DNA of 64,000 nt, from positions 1,426,001-1,490,000 of the forward strand of contig NZ_JBBOCJ010000001.1 in NCBI RefSeq assembly GCF_038002345.1, given 5' to 3'. The notes beneath the pieces were generated by a model, which saw nothing but the letters and a program-made list of their open reading frames with translations, did not search any database and was not told the DNA's origin. A program made the position numbers and the translations under genes. Shown here piece by piece: positions 53,635 through 62,381 of this stretch. Position 1 is the first letter of the stretch; every line of letters starts with the position of its first letter. This DNA is from Paenibacillus sp. FSL M7-0420 (lineage in GTDB: Bacteria; Bacillota; Bacilli; Paenibacillales; Paenibacillaceae).

Positions 53635-54342
53635 ATGAATGCAGAACAGGTCATGCAGGAGCTTGAAGCGCTTGGCAAGGAACGGACCAAGAAGATATAT
53701 ACCGCAAACGGCGCACGGGAACCGCTATTTGGTGTGGCTACCGGTGCCATGAAACCGATCTTCAAGCAAACCGGAATCAATCAGGCGCTGGCTGAGGAGC
53801 TGTATGCCACAGGTAATTATGATGCGATGTATTTTGCCGGGATCATTGCCGACCCGAACGGGATGACAGAGGCGGACTATAACCGCTGGATGGACGGGGC
53901 TTATTTCTATATGCTGTCCGATTTCGTGGTGGCTGTCACCTTGGCTGAAGCAGATATTGCCCAGCAGGTGGCGGATGAGTGGATCAGGAGCGGAGAGGAT
54001 CTTAGAATGTCGGCAGGCTGGAGCTGTTACTGCTGGCTGCTGGGAAGCCGCCCGGATCAGGAGTTCCAGCGCGACAAGCTGGCCGGGATGCTGGAGCTTG
54101 TGGGTAAGACCATTCATGACTCCCCGGAGCGTACCCGGTACTCTATGAACAATTTTATGTATACCGTAGCCGTGTCCTATTCACCGCTGCATGATCTGGC
54201 ATGTGAGACGGCGGAGCGGGTGGGTCCGGTCGAGGTGGGCAAGGACAAGCCGAAGAGCAAGCTTATCAGCGCTTACGATAATATTATGAAGGCTGTGGAC
54301 AAAGGACGGACCGGCTTCAAACGCAAACATGTGAGATGTTAG
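53635..54342 (+). CDS. DNA alkylation repair-like HEAT protein
   Basis: This 235-residue helical protein resembles the AlkD/AlkC-type DNA alkylation repair family, a HEAT-like solenoid. Recognisable parts are EALGKERTKKIYTANGAREPLFGVATGAMKPI, YDAMYFAGIIADP, MLSDFVVAVTLAEAD and MNNFMYTVAVSY. Known members are glycosylases for 3- or 7-alkylpurines, but this divergent branch is not clearly assigned and the catalytic Asp/Trp set is uncertain. AAAGGAGG precedes the ATG. It is 19 nt after the mobA-moaE stop, so it may be cotranscribed without being related. Confidence 0.75.
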   Translation: MNAEQVMQELEALGKERTKKIYTANGAREPLFGVATGAMKPIFKQTGINQALAEELYATGNYDAMYFAGIIADPNGMTEADYNRWMDGAYFYMLSDFVVAVTLAEADIAQQVADEWIRSGEDLRMSAGWSCYCWLLGSRPDQEFQRDKLAGMLELVGKTIHDSPERTRYSMNNFMYTVAVSYSPLHDLACETAERVGPVEVGKDKPKSKLISAYDNIMKAVDKGRTGFKRKHVRC

Positions 54343-54449
54343 TCCGCAAGGATAGGTGAACATCCGGTAACGCTTCGTCTTTTCTGGTTAATAAATGCTA
54401 TGCATTTGGACAACCTATTCCCTATCCTGGAAGAAAAGAGGCGGTTAAG

Positions 54450-54941
54450 ATGTCAACTACACACCATAGTCACGAGGAAGCCGTTGAGACGGTCCGCAAG
54501 CTGATCAAGGGTATTGATATGGCTATGCTTACCACGATTTCGGAGGAAGGGCTGGTCTCCCGGCCCATGAAGACACAGGAGGTTGAATTCGACGGAGACT
54601 TGTGGTTCCTGACCAAGAAGGATACGAGCAAGTTCGGGGAGATTCTGTATGATCCCCGGGTGAACGTGGTCTATGCAGATAAGTCCTATGTCTCCATCCG
54701 TGGAACGGCTGAGATTGTAACCGACGTGAACAAGAAGAAAGAGCTCTGGAGTGCAGGGTACGATACGTTCCTGAAGACAAGCTATGATGACCCGGATGTG
54801 ATTCTGATTAAAGTCCATGCCGAAGCGGCGGAGTACTGGAAGAGCGGCAACCTGGCCGAGAAGGCGGTATACATGTTCAAGCGGATGACCGGCCAGGACA
54901 CGGACAAGCTGAATCTGAATCAGACGGTCGAGCTGGAATAG
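54450..54941 (+). CDS. General stress protein 26-like flavin-binding protein
   Basis: This 163-residue protein of the pyridoxamine-phosphate-oxidase fold is similar to general stress protein 26 of Bacillus. Marks are MAMLTTISEEGLVSRPMKTQEVEFDGDLWFLTKKDTSK and DPRVNVVYADKSYVSIRGTAEIV. Members bind FMN or related flavins; the reaction is unknown. AAGAAAAGAGG precedes the ATG. A 15-bp palindrome (54393-54407) lies upstream and a terminator downstream, so it is probably monocistronic. No convincing SigB promoter is visible. Confidence 0.85.
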   Translation: MSTTHHSHEEAVETVRKLIKGIDMAMLTTISEEGLVSRPMKTQEVEFDGDLWFLTKKDTSKFGEILYDPRVNVVYADKSYVSIRGTAEIVTDVNKKKELWSAGYDTFLKTSYDDPDVILIKVHAEAAEYWKSGNLAEKAVYMFKRMTGQDTDKLNLNQTVELE

Positions 54942-54994
54942 AGTAGACAGACAGACGGTTTTGGAAGCTTACAGGTTCATAGGTTCTGCAACGG

Positions 54995-55031
54995 AGAGAT
55001 CAACAGAGTTCATCTGGGGGTCTCTTTTTTT
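54995..55031 (+). terminator. Intrinsic terminator
   Basis: AGAGATC (54995-55001) pairs with GGTCTCT (55019-55025) with one G-U, followed by a run of seven T. Confidence 0.75.
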
Positions 55032-55055
55032 GCTGTGGAGCCGTAAATAAGATCA

Positions 55056-55085
55056 TTGTCACATTACATACTGCTCATGTGTTAT
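55056..55085 (+). promoter_or_regulatory. Possible promoter of the sigma factor gene
   Basis: TTGTCA (55056-55061) and TGTTAT (55080-55085) are 18 nt apart, shortly before the ECF sigma gene. This looks like a housekeeping rather than an ECF-type promoter. Confidence 0.4.
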
Positions 55086-55115
55086 ATCTATATGTTTCGC
55101 AGAAAGGAGACTATC

Positions 55116-55673
55116 GTGGACGCTATTGGAGACAAGATTAAGAGGATACAGGACGGGGAAGGAGGCCTTTACTCCGATGTGATCAGGCTATACCAGCAGC
55201 GGATTTACCTCTACTGCTATCGCTTGCTGAATAACAAGGAAGAGGCGGAAGATGCGGTACAGGACATCCTGATCAAGGCCTACCAGAATATCGGACAGTA
55301 CAAGCCGCAGGCAGATTTCGCATCATGGCTCTACAAAATTGCTTACCATCACTGTCTGAACCTGCTGCGGCGGCAGAAATTCCAGCAACAGGTGCGGAAG
55401 CTGCTCCTGCAGGAGGTTACGGTGAAGAGCGCCGAGCAGACGGCCCATAACCGGCTGTTCAGCGAGCCTGTCGCGGCCGCCCTGGCGAAGCTCGGTGTGG
55501 ACGACCGGAATTTGTTGATCCTGCGGATTTATGAAGATAAATCATTTGCGGAAATCAGTGAAATTCTGGGTGTGAGTACGGCTACCGTACGCAAAAGATA
55601 TGAACGGACGAGGGGAAAGCTGAAAAAAGCGATTGAGAGAAAGGAGAAACAATTATGGGCAAGCGTGAATTAA
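55116..55673 (+). CDS. ECF-type RNA polymerase sigma factor
   Basis: This is a 185-residue extracytoplasmic-function sigma factor. Region 2 is YQQRIYLYCYRLLNNKEEAEDAVQDILIKAYQNIGQYKPQADFASWLYKIAYHHCLN, and region 4 is LGVDDRNLLILRIYEDKSFAEISEILGVSTATVRKRYERTRGKLKK. AAAGGAGA is 5 nt before the GTG at 55116; upstream ATGs in the same frame lack ribosome sites. It overlaps the next gene by 19 nt, the usual arrangement of a sigma factor and its membrane anti-sigma partner. Confidence 0.92.
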   Translation: MDAIGDKIKRIQDGEGGLYSDVIRLYQQRIYLYCYRLLNNKEEAEDAVQDILIKAYQNIGQYKPQADFASWLYKIAYHHCLNLLRRQKFQQQVRKLLLQEVTVKSAEQTAHNRLFSEPVAAALAKLGVDDRNLLILRIYEDKSFAEISEILGVSTATVRKRYERTRGKLKKAIERKEKQLWASVN

Positions 55674-56839
55674 CGCCGGAGGAGCAGTTTCTGAAGGAGG
55701 GTGACCGTTCAGCACATTGGAACACCGTTGATGTTCATGAACCAGTCATGAAGGCGCTCGGGCTTGAGGGGGCCTTGTCTGCTGAAGAAGACGAGAACCT
55801 GCTGCAGACCCTTCCGCCAAGCGGAGAAGAACCAAAAGTAATGCGCAGAATGGAAACAAGAACCGGGCGGAGACAGAAGCGGATTCCGGTGAAGAGCTGG
55901 GCGGCGGCGGTCCTGGCATTGGTCTTGCTGGGCGGCGGCTACACCCAGTTCTCCGGCAAACTTCAGCAAGGGGCTGAAGCCCAGAGTTCGGATGAGGTCC
56001 GGCAAGGGGCCGGAGCCCGGTATAAGGTGCTGCCGTATCAGCCGCTTCCGGCGACGGCTTCCGGCGGAACGCTGATTGAGAAGGCGAAAGAACCCTTGAA
56101 GCCTTATATTCCAGAAGCACAGCCGGGTATAGAGGATGAAGCCAACCAGAAGCTAAGTATTCTCTATAACCAGAAGTATTCAAAAGGGGCAGAGCTTATG
56201 AAGGAGCTGCTGCTTCCTGGAGAGTATGCCACCTATGTAATTACGCGTGAAGACGAGGAGGGAGAGGGGAGTATGAACATGTACCGTCCGCCCCTCACGT
56301 TCAAGGACTATACCGCCTATAAGACCAGTGTAGAGAAGTACAACGCTCTGGTCCTGGAGCAGCCGGCGTATCTGCCGGAAGGGTATGCCCTGGACGAGGC
56401 AATCATCAAGCCTTCTTTCTTAAAAGTTCCGGATGTGCAGGAGCTGGAAGGCGGAAACGAGAGAGACCTGGGAGACAGCTTCCGGTTAACCTGGAGAGTG
56501 GAGAAGGCGGAGAACATTGCCTACCCGTATTCCTCACTGGTATACAAGAAGGGGGAGGTCCAGGTAAGAATCAGTGTCTCGCGTGTGGATGACAACCAAA
56601 ACCCGGCAGATCCGCTGTCGTGGAGTGAACATACAAAGATGGAAAATATTGAAATCGAAGGCAGACAAGCCGTTTTTTCGGATGACTCCGGCAACAAGGA
56701 ACTTGACTTGGGGTATAAGTATAAGCTGGTTTGGTCTGACCCCGGTGCAAAGGTTATCTATTCTGTGATCTCCGGCCAGGAGAATGCGGAGCTAACGAAG
56801 GATGAGCTTATCGGCATTGCTGCCAGTATGATGAAGTAA
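55655..56839 (+). CDS. Membrane-anchored anti-sigma factor-like protein (DUF4367-like end)
   Basis: This 394-residue protein has a cytoplasmic N-terminus of about 75 residues, one transmembrane helix (SWAAAVLALVLLGGGYTQF), and a large outer domain. The outer part has LPEGYALDEAIIKPSF and a final YKLVWSDPGAKVIYSVISG...ELTKDELIGIAASM, resembling DUF4367 ends of anti-sigma or sigma-regulating proteins. Overlap with the sigma gene and its topology indicate it holds the sigma factor at the membrane until an envelope signal arrives. The N-terminus has no obvious zinc anti-sigma HxxxCxxC motif, so binding would be of another type. Confidence 0.8.
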   Translation: MGKRELTPEEQFLKEGDRSAHWNTVDVHEPVMKALGLEGALSAEEDENLLQTLPPSGEEPKVMRRMETRTGRRQKRIPVKSWAAAVLALVLLGGGYTQFSGKLQQGAEAQSSDEVRQGAGARYKVLPYQPLPATASGGTLIEKAKEPLKPYIPEAQPGIEDEANQKLSILYNQKYSKGAELMKELLLPGEYATYVITREDEEGEGSMNMYRPPLTFKDYTAYKTSVEKYNALVLEQPAYLPEGYALDEAIIKPSFLKVPDVQELEGGNERDLGDSFRLTWRVEKAENIAYPYSSLVYKKGEVQVRISVSRVDDNQNPADPLSWSEHTKMENIEIEGRQAVFSDDSGNKELDLGYKYKLVWSDPGAKVIYSVISGQENAELTKDELIGIAASMMK

Positions 56840-56858
56840 GTAACGCAGAGTTGACACT

Positions 56859-56897
56859 CAGGGCTGTTTCGCTATCTTAGCATAGCGGAGCAGCCCT
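56859..56897. terminator. Hairpin after the anti-sigma gene
   Basis: CAGGGCTG followed by TTTCGCTAT pairs with ATAGCGGAG and CAGCCCTTG around a short loop. The following sequence has few T, so it may be a weak terminator. Confidence 0.5.
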
Positions 56898-56945
56898 TGA
56901 ATGTTTATGGCCTGTCTGCAGGACGGCATATTCGTAAGATTTTAT

Positions 56946-56996
56946 AAGAATTCGTGCATCGCTCTCCTATGAACTTCCAACCTGTCTTGTTACTAT
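56946..56996 (+). promoter_or_regulatory. Shared 23-bp element and -10 of the binding-protein gene
   Basis: The 23 bases at 56946-56968 begin AAGAATTCGTGCATCGC and end CTCCT. A -10-like TACTAT follows at 56991. The same element occurs at 58486-58508 before the permease operon (19 of 23 bases the same). Confidence 0.55.
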
Positions 56997-57040
56997 AGCA
57001 ATGTAGCAAGAGAATACAGATGTATACAGGAGGGTTAAAG

Positions 57041-58390
57041 ATGTTGAAATGGAAGCGTTCTCTTTCGGTCCTGGCGATGACAGCGATATTAGGTACACTG
57101 GCTGCCTGCGGCGGCGGAGGGAATAAAGTAAACAATGCAGGAGGGGCTACAGAAGCACCTGCCGGCACCAATGCTGCTGCGACGGCTGCTGCAACGGAAG
57201 CGCCAAGCACCAATGAGCCGGTCAAGCTGCGGATTATGTGGTGGGGCTCCCAGCCGCGTCACGAAGCTACCCTCGCCGCCCTGGAATTGTACACGAAGAA
57301 TAATCCGAACGTAACCTTTGAGCCGGAGTATTCCGGTATGGACGGTTATCTGGACAAATTATCCACGCAGGCTGCGGCCAACAATGCACCCGATGTGGTT
57401 CAGCTTGACCCGGGCTGGATGCCGGACTGGATGGCCCGCCAGCAATTGGCCGACCTGGCTCCTGAGGTGGATGTCAGCAAATTCGATACGAAGCTGCTGT
57501 CCGGCGGACAGCTTGACGGCAAGCAGTACGCTGTTCCGCTCGGTTCCGTAGCCTTCGGTATGGTATATGATAAAGCGGCTATGGATAAGCTGGGGATTGC
57601 GAATCCGGCCAACGGCTGGACCTGGGATGAGTTCTTCGCTTTAGCGAAGGAATCCAAGTCCAAGCTGCCGAAGGGTCAATATTTCACCCTCGACTATGCA
57701 GGTAACTATTTCATGTACTCGGCGTATCAGTATGCCAGAGGCAAAGGGCAGGTCATCACGGATGACGGTCACTTCAACGTGGATGAAGCCACCTATCTGG
57801 ACTGGACCCGCAAGTTCGAAGAGCTCCGCAAGGAAGGGCTTGTTCCTCCGGCGGATGTGAATGCCTCCGATAAGGAGAATGATCCGCAAATGGATCTGCT
57901 CGCAGCAGGCAAGGTGCTGTTCCGTTACAGCTTCTCCAACAATCTGGGAACCTGGGACAGCATTAAGCCAGGAGCCTACGCACTTGTAACCATGCCACGT
58001 GCCGAAGAGGCCGGAGGCTGGCTGAAGCCGTCGATGTACATGGCAGTCTCCAAGAACTCCAAGCATGCTGAAGAAGCCAAGAAATTCATCAACTGGTTCG
58101 TGAATGATGCTGAGGCTGCCCAAATCACCAAGACCTTCCGTGGCCTCCCGGCCAACAAGGATAACGCCGCTCTGCTGGAAGCGAATATGAGCGATCTGGA
58201 TAAGGTAGGCTTAGGCTTGCTCCGTGCTACGGAGCCGGATGGCCAGACCTGGTCGGCCGGAGCCGGCGGCTGGACGAACTTCGTGGATAAAGACTGGGTA
58301 CTGGTCCGTGACCAGCTCAGCTTCGGTAAATCCACACCGGAAGAGGCGTTCAAGCAGCTGAAGGAAGCCTCGCTATCCTACGAGAAATAA
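57041..58390 (+). CDS. Sugar ABC transporter substrate-binding lipoprotein
   Basis: This is a 449-residue family-1 sugar-binding protein. The signal is MLKWKRSLSVLAMTAILGTLAAC, with lipobox LAAC giving lipidated Cys23, then a Gly-rich and Ala/Thr-rich linker. The mature part has typical VKLRIMWWGSQPRHEATLAALELYTKNNP, QAAANNAPDVVQLDPGWM and YMAVSKNSKHAEEAKKFINWF. AGGAGGG precedes the ATG at 57041. It is the receptor for the two permeases downstream, from which it is separated by a terminator and a second promoter. A YesM/YesN system downstream probably induces it. Confidence 0.92.
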   Translation: MLKWKRSLSVLAMTAILGTLAACGGGGNKVNNAGGATEAPAGTNAAATAAATEAPSTNEPVKLRIMWWGSQPRHEATLAALELYTKNNPNVTFEPEYSGMDGYLDKLSTQAAANNAPDVVQLDPGWMPDWMARQQLADLAPEVDVSKFDTKLLSGGQLDGKQYAVPLGSVAFGMVYDKAAMDKLGIANPANGWTWDEFFALAKESKSKLPKGQYFTLDYAGNYFMYSAYQYARGKGQVITDDGHFNVDEATYLDWTRKFEELRKEGLVPPADVNASDKENDPQMDLLAAGKVLFRYSFSNNLGTWDSIKPGAYALVTMPRAEEAGGWLKPSMYMAVSKNSKHAEEAKKFINWFVNDAEAAQITKTFRGLPANKDNAALLEANMSDLDKVGLGLLRATEPDGQTWSAGAGGWTNFVDKDWVLVRDQLSFGKSTPEEAFKQLKEASLSYEK

Positions 58391-58402
58391 GGTATGAACT
58401 GT

Positions 58403-58438
58403 AAGCCCGGGACAGCAATGTTCCGGGCTTTATCTTTT
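58403..58438 (+). terminator. Intrinsic terminator after the binding-protein gene
   Basis: AAGCCCGG (58403-58410) pairs with CCGGGCTT (58423-58430), with two further inner pairs, followed by TATCTTTTT. It separates receptor and permease transcription and would leave the receptor message more abundant. Confidence 0.8.
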
Positions 58439-58485
58439 TATAACGCGGCTATACTCGTGTTTTCGAATTAATCGTTATATTTTGA

Positions 58486-58534
58486 AAGAATTCGAGCATT
58501 GCCCTCCTTTAGCCGGAGTGTGGGCCAATACTAT
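58486..58534 (+). promoter_or_regulatory. Shared 23-bp element and -10 of the permease operon
   Basis: The 23 bases at 58486-58508 (beginning AAGAATTCGAGCATTGC and ending CTCCT) match 56946-56968. TACTAT at 58529-58534 is the likely -10. The gap is 20 nt here and 22 nt at the other site. Confidence 0.55.
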
Positions 58535-58573
58535 ACTTAAGCTATACAAATTGACCACAAGAGGTGACCACAG

Positions 58574-59536
58574 ATGAACCGCTCCACAACCACTTTAGCC
58601 CAAGCCTCGCCAGCGCCGAAAAAAAGCTCCTATTTCAAAAGCCGGTGGAACGCTCCGCTTGCAGGCTATTTGTTTATTTCGCCCTGGCTGATCGGGTTCC
58701 TGGTACTGACGGCGTATCCGTTGTTCTTATCCCTGTACTATTCGTTTACCGACTACACCCTGATGCAGCCGATGAAATGGATCGGGTCCCGCAATTACGA
58801 ACGGATTTTCACCGCAGACCCCAAATTCATTCAATCCGCCAAAGTCACAGTCATGTATGTGCTGGCCTCCGTGCCCCTTAAGCTGATTGCGGCCCTGCTC
58901 GTGGCCATGATACTCAGCAGAGCGGTCAGAGGGATCAGCGTCTACCGCACAGCGATCTATTTCCCTTCTCTAATCGGAGGCAGTATCGGGGTATCGCTGC
59001 TCTGGCGCAACATCTTCGGGGTAGACGGGATTTTCAACAAGCTGATTGCTGTCTTCGGCATCGAGGGCAAAAGCTGGATTACCAATCCCGACACCGCGCT
59101 TAGCACACTGATTCTGCTGACCGTCTGGCAATTCGGCTCCACCATGGTTATTTTCCTGGCAGGGTTGAAGCAGATTCCCAATGACTTGTATGAAGCTTCC
59201 TCGGTAGACGGGGCGAACAGGTTCATTCAATTCTTCCGCATTACACTGCCTATGCTGTCGCCGATTCTATACTTCAACCTGATCATGGCCGTGATCAACG
59301 CCTTCCAGATGTTCACCTCGGCCTTCGTGATTACGAATGGCGGTCCGATGAACGCTACATATGTATATGCCATGTATTTGTATGAACGGGCCTTCAGCCG
59401 GTACGAGCTGGGCTACGCTTCTGCACTGGCCTGGATTATGCTGGTCGCGATCGTCGCTGCAACGCTGCTGATCTCCTACACCTCGAAGTACTGGGTATTC
59501 TATGAGACTGACACTGGAGGGAAAAAACGCAAATGA
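58574..59536 (+). CDS. Sugar ABC transporter permease (MalF/LacF type)
   Basis: This 320-residue membrane permease has six hydrophobic segments. The first is APLAGYLFISPWLIGFLVLTAYPLFLSLYYSF. The cytoplasmic EAA loop that docks the ATPase is LYEASSVDGANRFIQFFRITLPMLSP. AGAGGTGA precedes the ATG. Together with the next gene it forms the membrane channel for the sugar carried by the lipoprotein encoded upstream. No ATPase gene is nearby, so a shared MsmX-type ATPase encoded elsewhere is expected, as is common for Bacilli. Confidence 0.93.
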   Translation: MNRSTTTLAQASPAPKKSSYFKSRWNAPLAGYLFISPWLIGFLVLTAYPLFLSLYYSFTDYTLMQPMKWIGSRNYERIFTADPKFIQSAKVTVMYVLASVPLKLIAALLVAMILSRAVRGISVYRTAIYFPSLIGGSIGVSLLWRNIFGVDGIFNKLIAVFGIEGKSWITNPDTALSTLILLTVWQFGSTMVIFLAGLKQIPNDLYEASSVDGANRFIQFFRITLPMLSPILYFNLIMAVINAFQMFTSAFVITNGGPMNATYVYAMYLYERAFSRYELGYASALAWIMLVAIVAATLLISYTSKYWVFYETDTGGKKRK

Positions 59537-60378
59537 CAACTCTGAATTGGAAGCCTGCATTCCGGCATGTGTTCATGATTCTCTTCAGCTTCATCATGGT
59601 CTATCCGATTGTCTGGTGGATCGGAGCTTCGCTGAAGGACAGCACCGAGCTGAGTTCACCGGGAATCTTCCCGTCCGTTCCGCAGTGGGAGAACTTCACC
59701 AAAGGCTGGAACTCGGTGCCCGGACATACGTTCACTGATTTCTACCTCAACACCTTCTGGCTGGAAATTATGGTGCTGATCGCAACGCTGTTATCCTGCA
59801 CGCTGGTTGCCTTCGGGTTCGCCAGACTGGATTTTCCGCTGAAGAAATTCTGGTTCTCGATTCTGATGCTGACACTGATGATGCCGGGCCAGGTGCTGAT
59901 CATTCCCCAGTACGCCTTGTTCCATCAGCTGGGCTGGGTGAACACGTATTTGCCGTTTGTCGTTCCCCATCTGCTGGCGGGCGGGGCCGGCGGAAGCTTC
60001 TTCGTCTTCCTGCTGATCCAGTTCATCCGCGGTGTGCCCAAGGAGCTGGACGAATCGGCCAAAATCGACGGCTGCTCCTGGTTCGGAATTTTCTGGAGAG
60101 TGGTCATGCCGCTGGCCTTCCCGGCGGTCGTTACGGTGACGATCTTCTGCTTCCTGTGGAACTGGGATGACTTCCTGGGACACCTCCTGTACATCAACAC
60201 GGTAGACAAATACACGGTGGGCCTTGCGCTGCGTATGATTAATGACTCCCAGTCTGCAGCCGAGTGGGGCCAGCTTCTGGCCATGTCGCTTGTCTCTATT
60301 GTTCCGGCAACGCTTGTGTTCACCTTCCTGCAAAAGTATTTTGTGGACGGGATTGCGACAACAGGCATAAAGGGATAA
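59533..60378 (+). CDS. Sugar ABC transporter permease (MalG type)
   Basis: This 281-residue second permease has about six membrane helices, starting FRHVFMILFSFIMVYPIVWWIGASLKD. The EAA loop is PKELDESAKIDGCSWFGIFWRVVMPLAFPA. Its ATG overlaps the stop of the first permease by 4 nt (ATGA), so the two are translated together. It ends about 125 nt before a terminator. Confidence 0.93.
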   Translation: MTTLNWKPAFRHVFMILFSFIMVYPIVWWIGASLKDSTELSSPGIFPSVPQWENFTKGWNSVPGHTFTDFYLNTFWLEIMVLIATLLSCTLVAFGFARLDFPLKKFWFSILMLTLMMPGQVLIIPQYALFHQLGWVNTYLPFVVPHLLAGGAGGSFFVFLLIQFIRGVPKELDESAKIDGCSWFGIFWRVVMPLAFPAVVTVTIFCFLWNWDDFLGHLLYINTVDKYTVGLALRMINDSQSAAEWGQLLAMSLVSIVPATLVFTFLQKYFVDGIATTGIKG

Positions 60379-60501
60379 GATGCAAGTGGAAACGACTTTG
60401 CCGTCCTTTTAAAGGGCGGTACCGTTTCAGCGAGAAATAGAAGGATAAGTTATCGTGTGCAACATATAAATTCTTATATTTTTAAAAAACATCCGTCCGA
60501 T

Positions 60502-60548
60502 AACGGTAAAGCGCCTGAGCCTTATTCGACGCTTTACCGTTTATTTCT
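60502..60548 (+). terminator. Intrinsic terminator after the permease operon
   Basis: AACGGTAAAGCG (60502-60513) and CGCTTTACCGTT (60530-60541) pair perfectly, followed by TATTTCTT. The T tract is interrupted, so some readthrough into the kinase gene is possible. Confidence 0.75.
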
Positions 60549-60578
60549 TGTGAGCCGGAGGCGAAGGAAGGGGATCAC

Positions 60579-62342
60579 TTGACCAATCCTTTTAAAAAGT
60601 ACAGGATCGACCGTCTGTTTTTTCACAGCTTTGCCATTATAATTATTCTGGTGATAGCGGTTACGGCTTGGACCAGCTACAGCAATTCCTCCAAAGCCCT
60701 TGTGCAGACCACCTCCCACTATCAGCAGCGGCTGCTGGATGAGTTGAACAATGAGATTACCACCCGGCTGGATATGATCGAGCAGATCTCACTCTCCACC
60801 TCACGGGACAACGAGCTGACGACCTTTCTCTTGAACAGGCAGGATGATTTCGAACGGTACCGCAAGCGTATAAGCGTTGAGAGTGCGCTCGGCAATCTAA
60901 CCTATGCCATTCCGTTAATTCAGGGGATTGACCTCTATATGGATCAGCCGATGCCGAGCAGCGGGCAGAGCTATATTCAATTCCGCAATATTCTCGATCT
61001 GGATAAGCAGTCCTGGGCCAGGAATCTGGTGAAAAGCGATTTCGCCTGGTCGGGGGAACATTCCATTCCCAGTGTGCAGGGAGACATTCCAGTGCTTAGC
61101 TTCGCCCGGAAAATCATGAACGAGAACGACTATCTCGGTGTGCTTGTCGTTCATATCAAAGCCAGGGAAATCCGTGCGCTGCTGACCGGCAACTCCTCCG
61201 GGTCGAACCGGATCATGGCGGACAGCGCCGGCAAGCAGATTCTGAGCATCGGGGAGACGCTGGAGCAGAGCGAGTGGTCGAAATGGATCGACCTCAAGAG
61301 CAACAAATCCGGCTATGTCCACATTCCCGGCGATAAGGATACCGGCAATACGCTGCTGGTCTACTCCAGAATGGATAATTCCATCTGGACGCTGATTGAG
61401 TTCACCTCCTGGAAGCAGATTACGGCAAGCAGTCTGGAACTGGCGGAATGGATCGGGCTGATCGGGATTGGAGCGATTCTGCTGGTCCTGCTATTGACGC
61501 ATTATCTGAGCAGGCAATTCTCCAAGCCGATTAAGCAGCTTGTAAGCGCTATGAGAATATATTCAGTCGGCGGGCACAAGGAGGAGCTGCCAAGCGACTA
61601 CGAGAATGAATTCGGTTATTTATTCTCCGGCTACCGCAAGCAGACCGAGCGTATCGAGGAGCTGTACCTGTCGCTGGAGCGGCGGTATGAGCAGCAGCGC
61701 AAAGCGGAGATTGAGGCCTTGCAGGCCAATATCAATCCCCATTTTCTCTACAATATGCTGGACCAGCTTAACTGGATGGCCATTGAGGCCGGGCAGGATG
61801 AGCTGAGCCGGATTCTGGAGCTGATGGGCCAGATGTTCAGGATCGGCTTATCCAACGGGGCGAGCTTCATCATGGTATCGGAGGAATTGCAGCACATCCA
61901 GTGTTATCTCGAAATCCAGCAGCTCCGCTGGGGCGACGGTCTGGAGTACACCATCGAGGTGGAACCGGGGCTTCAGGAGGCTTATCTTCCCAAGCTCACC
62001 CTGCAGCCGTTCGTGGAGAATTCCATTGTACACGGCTTCAATAAGCAGCGCAGCGGCCATGTGTCGATCTCCTTAACTAAGGTAGAGGAGACGCTGCAGA
62101 TTATAATTGATGATAACGGGGCAGGCCTGAAGCAGCCGGAGGCGCGGCCGCACAGGCGGCATACCGGCGGCTATGGCATACGGAATGTGAGAGAGCGGAT
62201 TGCCGGATATTTCGGAAAAGACTACGGGGTTACGCTGCAGGAACGTGAAGAGGGAGGGACCCGGGTAGAGATTGTTCTGCCGCTGCTCACAGAGGCTCCG
62301 GCACAGATACTGACTGCTTCTCTCGCTGCGAAGGAAGGCTGA
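60579..62342 (+). CDS. YesM-type sensor histidine kinase
   Basis: This is a 587-residue membrane kinase. A first transmembrane helix (SFAIIIILVIAVTAWTSY, about 15-32) and a second (WIGLIGIGAILLVLLLTHYL, about 289-308) flank a large extracellular sensor domain. A HAMP region (SRQFSKPIKQLVSAMRIY) follows, then the His_kinase domain (EIEALQANINPHFLYNMLDQLNWM, phospho-acceptor His) and an ATPase end (YGIRNVRERIAGYFG). The start is TTG at 60579, 5 nt after GGAAGGGG. It senses a sugar or a loaded binding protein outside and phosphorylates the regulator encoded next. Confidence 0.92.
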   Translation: MTNPFKKYRIDRLFFHSFAIIIILVIAVTAWTSYSNSSKALVQTTSHYQQRLLDELNNEITTRLDMIEQISLSTSRDNELTTFLLNRQDDFERYRKRISVESALGNLTYAIPLIQGIDLYMDQPMPSSGQSYIQFRNILDLDKQSWARNLVKSDFAWSGEHSIPSVQGDIPVLSFARKIMNENDYLGVLVVHIKAREIRALLTGNSSGSNRIMADSAGKQILSIGETLEQSEWSKWIDLKSNKSGYVHIPGDKDTGNTLLVYSRMDNSIWTLIEFTSWKQITASSLELAEWIGLIGIGAILLVLLLTHYLSRQFSKPIKQLVSAMRIYSVGGHKEELPSDYENEFGYLFSGYRKQTERIEELYLSLERRYEQQRKAEIEALQANINPHFLYNMLDQLNWMAIEAGQDELSRILELMGQMFRIGLSNGASFIMVSEELQHIQCYLEIQQLRWGDGLEYTIEVEPGLQEAYLPKLTLQPFVENSIVHGFNKQRSGHVSISLTKVEETLQIIIDDNGAGLKQPEARPHRRHTGGYGIRNVRERIAGYFGKDYGVTLQEREEGGTRVEIVLPLLTEAPAQILTASLAAKEG

Positions 62343-62381
62343 TAAGGCTGCTGCGGGCCAGAGAAGCTTAAGGAGGCAGAC

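Noticed and set aside
54393..54407. AAATGC-TAT-GCATTT palindrome before the general stress protein gene
   Set aside because: A single 15-bp palindrome with no second copy or matching regulator nearby; too little to call an operator.
54361..54449. SigB promoter for the general stress protein 26-like gene
   Set aside because: No GTTT and GGGTAT pair at proper spacing could be found.
60402..60420. Hairpin CCGTCCTTT/AAAGGGCGG after the second permease as a terminator
   Set aside because: No T tract follows; the perfect 12-bp stem at 60502-60541 is the better terminator.
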